From DAHUXN01 sp963811805 (GTDB taxonomy: Bacteria > Acidobacteriota > Terriglobia > Acidiferrales > UBA7541), in assembly GCA_963811805.1 (NCBI GenBank), contig CAWESU010000001.1, forward strand, positions 868,001-932,000: DNA of 64,000 nucleotides. The letters are read 5' to 3'. The notes under the pieces were generated by a model. The model was not told the origin of the DNA and did not search any database. It saw nothing but the letters and a program-made list of their open reading frames with translations. Positions 1 through 7,038 of this stretch are shown here, piece after piece. The position numbers were made by a program, and so were the translations under genes. Positions within the stretch are counted from its first letter, which is position 1. Each line of letters starts with the position of its first letter.

Positions 1-301
1 TGTAGCCGTCGGCGGGCGGCGGTGGCTGATCGTAGTCGGGCAGTGGCGGAGGAGGCTCGGTTGCCGCTTCTGTGGGCTGCTCAGCATAAGTTGGCTGGCC
101 CGGAGCGGCCGACTGGCTGGGCGGTGGCGGAGCTTCAGTTGTGTAGGACGGCCCGCTGGGTGCCAGGTTGACCGCTGCGGGATCCTGGCCCTGGTTCGGC
201 GGGGGCTGGTTCTGCTCGCCCGCAGCTGCGGCGCTGACCACGCAGAGGGCAGTTGCAAGGGCAAACAAAACCCGCAGCGCACTCCGAGGAAAACCGTTCA
301 T
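1..301 (-). CDS. Proline-rich secreted protein, N-terminal part
   Basis: The start codon is followed by a signal peptide (MNGFPRSALRVLFALATALC, then small residues to about residue 28) and a low-complexity stretch rich in Pro, Gln, Ala and Tyr. A GGAGGA ribosome site lies five bases before the ATG. The reading frame runs off the left edge, so the C-terminal domain is unknown. In this phylum such proline/glutamine-rich leaders often precede a short membrane or glycine-zipper domain, but that part is not visible. A promoter-like sequence at 373-397 resembles those of the neighbouring ECF sigma factor, so it may belong to that regulon. Confidence 0.6.
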   Translation of the reverse strand, partial: MNGFPRSALRVLFALATALCVVSAAAAGEQNQPPPNQGQDPAAVNLAPSGPSYTTEAPPPPSQSAAPGQPTYAEQPTEAATEPPPPLPDYDQPPPPADGY

Positions 302-372
302 AGCATCCTCCAAATCTCCGGACGTTGTCCGGGGTCCGAGTTTAGCGCGGCCGGGCGGAAATTTCCATCGAG

Positions 373-397
373 CTCGCACCGGACAACATTCAAGTTA
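373..397 (-). promoter_or_regulatory. Candidate ECF-type promoter for the 1-301 gene
   Basis: Read on the minus strand there is TAAC (394-397), a 17-base spacer and CGAG (373-376). It differs slightly from the GTAAC-N17-CGAA pattern found upstream of both 1710 and 2021. Spacing and position fit a member of the same sigma-factor regulon, but it is the weakest of the three sites. Confidence 0.35.
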
Positions 398-439
398 ATG
401 CCATCGCGCCGGGGTGGAATCAGACTGCGATGGGCGCGG

Positions 440-1150
440 TCATGTCCTTTTCACACGGTGCGCCCAGAAACTTAGCAATCGCGCCAACAGCGCTCCCGCA
501 ACCGCGCTCAAAGGTACGACAGCAGTGTGCCAGACGAGTACGTGCGCGGCCTGGAAGTTCTCGCAATGCAGTTCCAACATTCCTACGCCGGCCAGCCCCG
601 CAAGTGTGCCTGCTGCCAATCCGGCAGACACGGGACTGACCGCAAAGCCTCGCCGGAGCACCAACCAGCTCAGCAGCCCTGCGGGGATGGCAAATAGGAA
701 CCCGACGAGCAAGCACACAATACCCGCAGAAAAGAAATGGTCTGTTTGGTGGTCTCGGAACAGCAGCGCAAACACCCCAAGCAATGCAGCGCTGATCATT
801 CCCAAGAGCGCGCTCGAAGATAGCCAACGGCGGCTTCCTGGAATCATCTCGTGGACGAACTTGGCGGCCGTAACCCACGCAAGCACACTCAATGTCGAAA
901 AGATCAGTGCACGTTGTCCTAGCCCCATCTTCTCAATTCCGTAGAATCCCGCTCGAATGGCGCCCGCCAGGGCAATCGAGGCGACGACTAGGAACAGCGC
1001 CCCCGACAAGATCCATGTCGGTGGAAGAGGGCGCACGGCGTGCAACGATGCTCTGGCTGTGCTGGCAATGCGTTCCAGCAACCCCGGCTCAACCTCATAC
1101 GGACTCTGAGCGGCTCTCTTCAGGGCTTCGTCAATGTTTTTGTCGTTCAC
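440..1150 (-). CDS. NrsF-family (DUF1109-like) membrane anti-sigma factor
   Basis: A 236-residue protein with a short cytosolic N-terminus (about 45 residues) and roughly six hydrophobic segments from residue 47 to the end. This is the layout of the NrsF family, integral membrane proteins that hold an ECF sigma factor inactive. Two cysteines, C146 and C196, lie 50 residues apart in the membrane domain; NrsF proteins carry a conserved cysteine pair used in redox or metal sensing. The second sits in an H-C-E-N-F segment followed by H203 and W207-H208. Its start overlaps the end of the sigma factor gene by four bases, so the two are translationally coupled. Confidence 0.8.
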   Translation of the reverse strand: MNDKNIDEALKRAAQSPYEVEPGLLERIASTARASLHAVRPLPPTWILSGALFLVVASIALAGAIRAGFYGIEKMGLGQRALIFSTLSVLAWVTAAKFVHEMIPGSRRWLSSSALLGMISAALLGVFALLFRDHQTDHFFSAGIVCLLVGFLFAIPAGLLSWLVLRRGFAVSPVSAGLAAGTLAGLAGVGMLELHCENFQAAHVLVWHTAVVPLSAVAGALLARLLSFWAHRVKRT

Positions 1151-1710
1151 GACGGCCCCCCGCTTTGTCCTTTTTCTGGCCCCATCGGGCTCATTTCCTC
1201 CCTTAGCTTTTTGTAGGCTCTGTGAGCCTTCTGTTTCACCGAGCCCACGCTTGAGGACGTAGCGCGTGCCACCTCCTCGAGCGACATCCCCGACAGCTTC
1301 AACATTAAAATCACCTCGCGTTGGCTATCCGGCAAAGGCGCGAGAAGCGTCTCCAAATCCGTGTCTTTTCCGAACTTGTTCGGGGAGCCTGCTGACGCTC
1401 CGGACCATTCCTTGAGTCTTCGTTCACGGGCCATCTCGCGAAAGGTCTTTCGGAAATGGTCCGCGCGCACATGCCGCGCGATCGCATAGACCCAGGGCAG
1501 CAATGGCTCACCCTGGCGGAACGTGTGGCGTACCTTGTGAATGCGAAGCCAGGTCTCCTGCAGGAGATCATCCGCGTCAGAACGGCTGGCAAACTGCGCA
1601 ACGAAAAAGCGATGGAGCTGCGCGCCGAGTCGATGAATCAAAAGCGAAGCGGCCGCAAAATCACCCGCTTGGTAACGGGCCATAAGCACCGCCAAGTCGC
1701 TGTTTGCGTC
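1147..1710 (-). CDS. ECF RNA polymerase sigma factor (SigF-like)
   Basis: About 187 residues with sigma region 2 (segment ADDLLQETWLRIH, then PWVYAIARH) and region 4 (LPDSQREVILMLKLSGMSLEEVA, a helix-turn-helix). I chose the ATG at 1710 because the protein from there (MDANSDLAVLMARYQAGD) begins as ECF factors normally do; the frame is open back to 1791. It is followed with a four-base overlap by an NrsF-like anti-sigma gene, a pairing known for SigF-type ECF systems. A GTAAC-N17-CGAA promoter-like site upstream suggests autoregulation. Confidence 0.88.
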   Translation of the reverse strand, partial: DANSDLAVLMARYQAGDFAAASLLIHRLGAQLHRFFVAQFASRSDADDLLQETWLRIHKVRHTFRQGEPLLPWVYAIARHVRADHFRKTFREMARERRLKEWSGASAGSPNKFGKDTDLETLLAPLPDSQREVILMLKLSGMSLEEVARATSSSVGSVKQKAHRAYKKLREEMSPMGPEKGQSGGPS

Positions 1711-1828
1711 CATGATCTGGATGACCTTCGCCCAATCTCTATCAGCGCTTGTACATCGCGCAAACTGTCCCCCGAGCGTCAAAGTCCGCACCTCCGGCGC
1801 GGTCTCTGCCTCGACCGAATTAGTTGTA

Positions 1829-1854
1829 TTCGTTGGAGCGCGTTAGAAAGTTAC
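1829..1854 (-). promoter_or_regulatory. ECF-type promoter, sigma factor autoregulation
   Basis: On the minus strand GTAAC (complement of 1850-1854) is followed by 17 bases and CGAA (complement of 1829-1832). The same elements with the same spacing occur on the plus strand at 1908-1933. The site points into the sigma/anti-sigma operon, about 110 bases before the chosen start. Confidence 0.5.
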
Positions 1855-1907
1855 GCGTACGGCTGCAGATTTTCAAATCTGATTGACGTTGCAAGGCTAA
1901 TTTGACC

Positions 1908-1933
1908 GTAACTTTTGTCTGCCCCAGACCGAA
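1908..1933 (+). promoter_or_regulatory. ECF-type promoter for the 2021 gene
   Basis: GTAAC at 1908-1912, 17-base spacer, CGAA at 1930-1933, pointing at the gene starting at 2021. It matches the divergent site at 1829-1854 in both boxes, including the T-run after the first box. The rest of 1711-2020 shows no gene, only these two divergent promoters and a 6-bp palindrome at 1867-1880. Confidence 0.5.
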
Positions 1934-2020
1934 ATATTACCGTGAACTTGCCTTGTTTCGTCCGCGGCTCCCGACTCGGGGCTAGGGCAAACTTTAACTA
2001 CAAGGTCTAAGGAGAACTCG

Positions 2021-3097
2021 ATGCGTTTAGGAAGACTCTACAAATCCTGGCTGCTTCTCGCTGGCGCTTCATTGATGATCCTATTTCTCGCAAGCACCTC
2101 GGCCATTGCCGGCAATAATGGGCGGGGCATATTCGTGCTGACAAGCACGAATAGCTCAAGGGGCAACGATGTGCTGGTATTCAAGCTGGACACAATGGAC
2201 ACCGCTTCATTATCCCTATTCAAGACGCTACCAACTGGTGGCACGGGAGGCGCAAGCACCAATGCCGGCATTCTGCAGTTCAAGAATGACGTAGGAGCTG
2301 TGGCAAACTACGGATCAAACACGGTCAGCCAAATCGTGCGCTATGACGATTTCTTCTCTATCGGCCAATCGATTCCACTAGTGACTGGCTGCATGAAGCC
2401 AGATTCTGTCGCGCTTACAGAGGATCATCTGTTTGTCGTTGGCGCCAGTTGCGCCGAGAGCCACGAATGGCCCGGGGGCAGAGTGGATGGAACCGTGGTG
2501 ACTCTTCCGGACACGTCGGCTGCCCAGATTGCGGTCGGCAGGACCTGGGCGGCCGTCACGCTATCGTCCGGCTTTGTTCTTCAACTCCCACTCGATTCCT
2601 ATGGATCACTAAGCGGCGCGACCAGCACCATAGCCCTGCCCAGTATGGCGAACAATACGCCGCTCGGGGAGGCCTTTTGGGGAAACATTCTGGGATTGAC
2701 TCCGGCCCATAGTCCAGACAGCTTCGCGATCGTGAACGAAAGCCGGGCCGTTTTTCCGGTCGTGGGACCAACTCCGCCGTATCCGACGAACGCCCCCTGC
2801 TGGGTCGCGAAGGGCGCGGGGAACATTTGGTACACAGGTAATTCTCCCGGCGATGCCATTTCCATATTCTTCAGCGACGGCGAGGGCGGCGTATTCTACA
2901 AATCGGTGCCTTTGCCGGGTTCACCAACCGACATAACCGTATCGCCGGACAGGAAGTGGCTCGCGGTAATCTACACGGCCGGCGGCGAGGCTTATGTTGC
3001 TGTCTTTAGCATGGACGCGCATGGAGACCTCACGCCTGCGGCTAAGTCAGATCCAATCGGCGTCGCCGGTTTTAGCGGCGTGGCCATCAGCGAATAG
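2021..3097 (+). CDS. Secreted beta-propeller (lactonase-like fold) protein
   Basis: 358 residues with an N-terminal signal peptide (hydrophobic to about residue 30, ending in SAIAG) and repeated blade-like strands. Segments such as VTEDHLF-type turns and SPDRKWLAV near residue 308 are typical of YVTN/6-phosphogluconolactonase-like propellers. AAGGAG lies eight bases before the ATG. No catalytic residues can be assigned, so the enzyme activity is unknown. It is divergent from the ECF sigma operon and has a matching promoter, so it is a likely envelope-stress target. A perfect hairpin follows the stop codon. Confidence 0.7.
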   Translation: MRLGRLYKSWLLLAGASLMILFLASTSAIAGNNGRGIFVLTSTNSSRGNDVLVFKLDTMDTASLSLFKTLPTGGTGGASTNAGILQFKNDVGAVANYGSNTVSQIVRYDDFFSIGQSIPLVTGCMKPDSVALTEDHLFVVGASCAESHEWPGGRVDGTVVTLPDTSAAQIAVGRTWAAVTLSSGFVLQLPLDSYGSLSGATSTIALPSMANNTPLGEAFWGNILGLTPAHSPDSFAIVNESRAVFPVVGPTPPYPTNAPCWVAKGAGNIWYTGNSPGDAISIFFSDGEGGVFYKSVPLPGSPTDITVSPDRKWLAVIYTAGGEAYVAVFSMDAHGDLTPAAKSDPIGVAGFSGVAISE

Positions 3098-3125
3098 CCC
3101 TTCGGGCTTCTCGCTCATTTTCCGT

Positions 3126-3155
3126 GGGCCCGGCGAGCAAAGTCGCGCCGGGCCC
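3126..3155 (+). terminator. Hairpin downstream of the propeller gene
   Basis: A perfect 10-bp inverted repeat (3126-3135 with 3146-3155, GGGCCCGGCG and its complement) with a 10-base loop, 29 bases after the stop codon. There is no T-run, so it is a GC-rich stem that may terminate or protect the transcript. From here to 3367 I see nothing else. Confidence 0.55.
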
Positions 3156-3367
3156 GTGATTGTGGCTGACTGTCGACTCTGTTGCGCATCACAAAGAAAA
3201 AGGGAATTTATCTGTTGCTGGTCAGTCTTGGATCTCGTTAACGTGCACCAGCCATCCGTGTATCCCTAGGATCGCACCAAGCTAACCCCTTAAATAACTT
3301 CTCGCAGGATTGGCCAAGCGTCCAGGCTCACAACAATTCGGAATTTAGCGGAGGCGGCTCGAAACGT

Positions 3368-3595
3368 TCACCCTTGGTGGGCCGGATTCGTTACCGCACC
3401 GCTGGGCACTGGCCTCGCTCCCGTTTGATACGTCGCGGTCCGCCCGGTCGTGAAATGGATGTTGTAAGTAACGGTCTGCGCACAGGCGCTGGGCGCAAGA
3501 CTAGCCAAAAAAAGTATTGCAAGAAGGAGGCTCCCGAAAGTTTCTTGTATAGACGAATTCCTTCCCAGCGTGCGGGCGAATCGAGGCGCTTCCAC
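3368..3595 (-). CDS. Possible small secreted peptide or gene remnant
   Basis: A 75-residue frame starting with GTG and containing a convincing signal peptide (SLLLAILFLASLAPSACAQ, about residues 21-40) followed by only some 35 residues (TVTYNIHFTTGRTATYQTG and a short tail). No good ribosome site is visible. It may be a genuine small exported protein or the surviving 5' end of a longer secreted protein; I cannot decide. Confidence 0.35.
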   Translation of the reverse strand: MEAPRFARTLGRNSSIQETFGSLLLAILFLASLAPSACAQTVTYNIHFTTGRTATYQTGARPVPSGAVTNPAHQG

Positions 3596-3669
3596 CTTTC
3601 AGCTTGGGAACACGGATAGCACCCGTTTCCGACGGTGTCAAATCAAAGTTTGGGGCACTGCGGAATGTT

Positions 3670-3689
3670 CTTGAAACGAGTGTTTCAAG
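3670..3689. promoter_or_regulatory. Palindromic operator upstream of the TetR gene
   Basis: CTTGAAAC at 3670-3677 and GTTTCAAG at 3682-3689 form a perfect 8-bp inverted repeat with a 4-base spacer, 17 bases before the GTG of the TetR gene. Position and form fit an autoregulatory TetR dimer site. Confidence 0.6.
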
Positions 3690-3706
3690 AATAATAAGAT
3701 GGCGCG

Positions 3707-4288
3707 GTGAGCCGAACGGCGAACGAAAAACGGCCGGGGGAGTTGCGGGCGGCCATCGTGCGCTATCTGGTCCGGCATGGCCTGACGGGCCTGTCGCTCC
3801 GGCCGCTGGCGAAAGCGGTCGGGTCGAGCCCGCGGGTGCTGCTCTACTACTTCGGCTCGAAGGAAAAAATGGTGATCGAGGTGCTGGCGGAGGTGCGGCA
3901 ACGGCAGCGCGCGAGCTTTGGCGGTGTGCGGGCGGCGAGCTTCGCGGAGGAATGCCGGATCGTTTGGAAGCAGATGAGCGCGGGCGATTCCGAACCGCTG
4001 TTCCGGCTTTTCTTCGAGGCGTACGGAATGGCGCTGCGGCGTCCGCGAGTTTACAAAGAGTTCTTGCGCGCGACGATCGAGGACTGGCTGCAATTGATCG
4101 CCGAGCCGCTGCGCTCTGAAGGATGCTCGCAGAGGGAGGCGCGCGCATTCGCCACCGTGGTTTTGGACGGATTGCGAGGATTCATGTTGGATTACTGCAC
4201 GACTCACGAGCGCAAGCGCGTGGACCGCGCGGCGGATTTGTGGCTCGGTACGCTGGATTCGATGGTGCCGGATCGTAAGGAGGACTAA
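3707..4288 (+). CDS. TetR/AcrR-family transcriptional regulator
   Basis: 193 residues. The N-terminal helix-turn-helix runs over about residues 12-55 (LTGLSLRPLAKAVGSS and VLLYYFGSKEKM, the classic TetR pattern), followed by an all-helical ligand-binding domain. The start is GTG at 3707; an ATG eight bases earlier is out of frame and closed. Three bases after its stop begins the metallo-beta-lactamase gene, so the two form an operon and the regulator probably controls that gene and itself through the palindrome at 3670. The ligand is unknown. Confidence 0.85.
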   Translation: MSRTANEKRPGELRAAIVRYLVRHGLTGLSLRPLAKAVGSSPRVLLYYFGSKEKMVIEVLAEVRQRQRASFGGVRAASFAEECRIVWKQMSAGDSEPLFRLFFEAYGMALRRPRVYKEFLRATIEDWLQLIAEPLRSEGCSQREARAFATVVLDGLRGFMLDYCTTHERKRVDRAADLWLGTLDSMVPDRKED

Positions 4289-4291
4289 GCC

Positions 4292-5284
4292 ATGCGTTGT
4301 GCTGTGCTGCTTCTCGGGATGCTGTTCGCGGCCGCGCCCGCGCGGGCGCAGCTCGTGCCCGGGACGATGGACGTTCGGTGGAACGAAGGCGCGCAGGACT
4401 GCAAGACGAGCCCGCAGCCTCCGCTGCAGGTGCATGCGTACAACGCGCAAACTTTTATCCTCCGGGAAAATCTTTGCTCGACGTTCGAGGCACCGTTCAT
4501 GTACCTGCTGATTGGGTCGACGAAGGCGCTGCTGATCGATACGGGGGACGTGGCAGATGCGGCGGCGATGCCGCTCGAGAAGACGGTGATGCAATTGCTT
4601 CCCGAGGAGGGGGCGGCAAAGCTTGCTTTGCTGGTGGTGCATACGCACCGGCACCTGGACCATCGCGCGGGCGATGGGCAGTTCGCGCATTTGGCGAATG
4701 TGGAGGTGGTGGGATTCGATATCGACAGCGTGCGGCGCTACTACAAGTTCACGGATTGGCCGAACGGCGTCGACCAGATCGAGCTGGGCGGGCGGACGAT
4801 TGACGTGATTCCGACGCCCGGGCACAACGAGACGGAGGTGTCATTTTACGACCGGAAAACCGGGCTGTTTTTTTCGGGTGACTTTCTGATGCCGGGGCGG
4901 CTGCTGATTGACGACGCCAGCGCGGACTTGGCCAGCGCGAAACGAGCCGCGGCGTTTGTGAAGGACCGGCCGGTGAGCTACGTGATGGGCGGGCATATCG
5001 AAATGGATGCGAGCGGCGAGCTGTTTCCGTGGGAGTCGCAATACCATCCGCACGAGCGGGCACTGCCGATGACGAAGGACGACCTGCTGGCGCTGCCGGC
5101 GGCGGTCGGGAGCTTCAATGGGTTCTACACCACGAGCGGCAAGTTCATCATGATAAATTCGATCCATGTACTGATGGCCCTGGCCGTCCTTATTGTGGTG
5201 GTGCTGATTGTGGTTGTGTTCCTGGTGGTTCGGTATGTGCGGCGCAGACGCGCGCGGAAGCTGCGAGCGGGGAGCGCGCGATAG
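4292..5284 (+). CDS. Exported metallo-beta-lactamase-fold hydrolase with C-terminal membrane anchor
   Basis: 330 residues. Signal peptide to about residue 20 (ARAQ). Metal-binding motif H117-T-H119-R-H121-L-D123-H124, which contains the HxHxDH signature; further ligands are likely H178 (TPGHNE), D197 (FFSGDF) and the His of MGGHIEMD near residue 235. A hydrophobic anchor (about 285-310) followed by an arginine-rich tail ends the protein, placing the catalytic domain outside the cytoplasm. A strong AAGGAGG site precedes the ATG. The substrate is unknown; the family includes lactonases, thioesterases and beta-lactamases, and nothing here proves antibiotic hydrolysis. Confidence 0.8.
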   Translation: MRCAVLLLGMLFAAAPARAQLVPGTMDVRWNEGAQDCKTSPQPPLQVHAYNAQTFILRENLCSTFEAPFMYLLIGSTKALLIDTGDVADAAAMPLEKTVMQLLPEEGAAKLALLVVHTHRHLDHRAGDGQFAHLANVEVVGFDIDSVRRYYKFTDWPNGVDQIELGGRTIDVIPTPGHNETEVSFYDRKTGLFFSGDFLMPGRLLIDDASADLASAKRAAAFVKDRPVSYVMGGHIEMDASGELFPWESQYHPHERALPMTKDDLLALPAAVGSFNGFYTTSGKFIMINSIHVLMALAVLIVVVLIVVVFLVVRYVRRRRARKLRAGSAR

Positions 5285-5357
5285 GAAACATTTCCTTTGG
5301 ATGGAAGACGCGTGGCCCGGAGCTTGGCTATGTATCGAAGCGACTCTGTGGGCTAGG

Positions 5358-6335
5358 ATGGCAGGAGTGAAACCGAGGCGGCGGGCGACGAGTGCGACGA
5401 TGTCTCGAATGGGGCTTAGCGTTGAGATGGGGGATCGCGGCGCCTGGCTGAGCATCGTTTGTGCAGCGCTGGTCGTTTGCGCAGTGCTGCAAGGGGCGTT
5501 CGCGGCGTCCGCGTTCGCGCAAGCTGGCTCGGCGCCGGTTCACGGGCTGTGGGTGTGGAAGAGCCCGACGGTGCTGGAAGCGCCGGGCGGCGGGGAGGCG
5601 CTACGCGATTTCTGCAAATCGCAGGGGATCAACGAGGTTTATGTGTCGATCTCCGGGCAGAGCGAGGCGGAAGAGGAAGGGCAGCTTGCGCGGATGATCG
5701 TGCTGATGCATGGCGCGAATATTCGCGTGGAAGCGCTGCTCTCGAGCACGGACGCCGACGAGCCGGGGAAACACAGAGAAACGTTGCTGGAAGAGGCCAG
5801 GGTCGTGGTGCAATTCAACGCGAGGCATTCGGCGGAGCGATTCGACGGGATTCACCTGGATGTGGAGCCGCAACAGCGGCCGGAGAATAAAGGCGCAGGG
5901 AATCTGCGATTCGTGCCGGGGCTGGTGGACGCGTTTCGCGAGGTGCGCAGCATCGCGGAGCCGGCGGGGATGACGGTGAACGCGGATATCCAGAATAAAT
6001 TGCTGAAAGGCGACCTGGCGGAACGCAGGATGCTGCTGGCGTCCGTGCCGCGCGTGACGCTGATGATGTACGAGCTGAGCAGCCCGGGAGACGGCGAGAG
6101 CGCGGAGCAAATGGCGGACAAGGCGCAGAGGGTCGGCCAGAATTATCTGGCGATGGCTTACGAGGGGTTGAGCGGCGAGCATGTGGCGAAGATGGCGATT
6201 GCGCTGCGGACTCCGGATTATGGCGAGTTGATCGGGCAGATGCTGAAGAGGTTGGATGAGGCGAACGGCGCGAATCCGCATTACCTGGGCTGGGCGCGAC
6301 ACTCCTACAACGATTATCTGGTGGCGGCGAACTGA
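5358..6335 (+). CDS. Exported TIM-barrel-like protein, glycosidase-like
   Basis: About 325 residues from the ATG at 5358; an ATG at 5400 is an equally possible start. A hydrophobic export segment (WLSIVCAALVVCAVL, then SAFAQ) precedes the mature domain. It begins HGLWVWKSPTVLE and later has FDGIHLDVEPQ, the D-x-E type strand seen at the active site of GH18-like and other glycoside-hydrolase-like barrels, and VTLMMYELS, another barrel strand. This suggests a polysaccharide-active or polysaccharide-binding exoprotein, but no family is certain. It follows the metallo-beta-lactamase gene by 73 bases and could be cotranscribed. Confidence 0.55.
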   Translation: MAGVKPRRRATSATMSRMGLSVEMGDRGAWLSIVCAALVVCAVLQGAFAASAFAQAGSAPVHGLWVWKSPTVLEAPGGGEALRDFCKSQGINEVYVSISGQSEAEEEGQLARMIVLMHGANIRVEALLSSTDADEPGKHRETLLEEARVVVQFNARHSAERFDGIHLDVEPQQRPENKGAGNLRFVPGLVDAFREVRSIAEPAGMTVNADIQNKLLKGDLAERRMLLASVPRVTLMMYELSSPGDGESAEQMADKAQRVGQNYLAMAYEGLSGEHVAKMAIALRTPDYGELIGQMLKRLDEANGANPHYLGWARHSYNDYLVAAN

Positions 6336-6431
6336 CCCGCATGAAAAAGGCAGGGATGGCTACGTCGACACGTTGACACTTTCCGAGCGGTGAGATTACG
6401 ATCGTTTTCGCGACGAGCGCGAGCCTTTCTG

Positions 6432-6845
6432 ATGAAACCCGCAAAACTCTACACGCCCAGAGAAGCCGCACAAATTCTGGCCATCAGTTACCCGACGCTG
6501 AAGCAGTGGATCTATCACGGTAAAATTCGCACCGTAAAGACGGCCGGGGGACACCACCGCGTTCCGGAAAAGGAAGTGGACAAGTTTCTGTATCGCGCGG
6601 GCCAGAAAGGCGAAGTGCGAGAACGCAGAACCAACTTTCGGCGCATCAGCGGCCGCAACCAGTTGGTGGGGCGGGTGATGGACGTCAAAATCAGCGGCTT
6701 GATGGCTCAGGTAACCCTATCGATCGGCGGACAGCACATTACTTCCATCATCACCGCAGATGCGGTTCGCGAAATGCGGCTGAAAAAAGGGCAGACGGTC
6801 GCCGCGCTTATCAAGTCGACGGAAGTGATGATCATCTTGCCCTGA
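6432..6845 (+). CDS. HTH (MerR/excisionase-type) plus TOBE molybdate-binding regulator
   Basis: 137 residues. Residues 5-52 form a MerR/excisionase-type helix-turn-helix (YTPREAAQILAISYPTLKQW, then TAGGHHRVPEKEV). Residues about 70-137 form a TOBE/Mop domain (RNQLVGRVMDVKISGLMAQV, ending STEVMIILP), the fold that binds molybdate or tungstate oxyanions in ModE and Mop proteins. The single HTH-TOBE arrangement matches compact molybdate-responsive regulators. The ModA gene lies 2.1 kb downstream in the same direction, which supports a role in molybdate homeostasis. I chose the internal ATG at 6432 because the preceding 14 residues look unrelated to the domain. Confidence 0.75.
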   Translation: MKPAKLYTPREAAQILAISYPTLKQWIYHGKIRTVKTAGGHHRVPEKEVDKFLYRAGQKGEVRERRTNFRRISGRNQLVGRVMDVKISGLMAQVTLSIGGQHITSIITADAVREMRLKKGQTVAALIKSTEVMIILP

Positions 6846-7038
6846 AGCTCTCGGCGTCCAACGTAGCCGTCAAATTCAACCTCTGCAAAACCCCCGAAGG
6901 AGTCGCCCGCTGCAAAAAGTACAGTTAATCGCTTTGACTTATCATTTCTATTCGTATAGATTTGTGAACCCCGGCGCCTCGACGGCCCCCAAATAGGCGG
7001 CTCGATTCACCCGGCGAGCCATAAAAGGAGAGAGACCC

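Noticed and set aside
3638..4825. 395-codon minus-strand frame opposite the TetR and metallo-beta-lactamase genes
   Set aside because: Covers two well-supported plus-strand genes with clear domains and is rich in Arg and His, as an antisense shadow would be.
5601..6302. 233-codon minus-strand frame opposite the TIM-barrel-like gene
   Set aside because: Antisense of a gene with a signal peptide and barrel motifs; no motif of its own.
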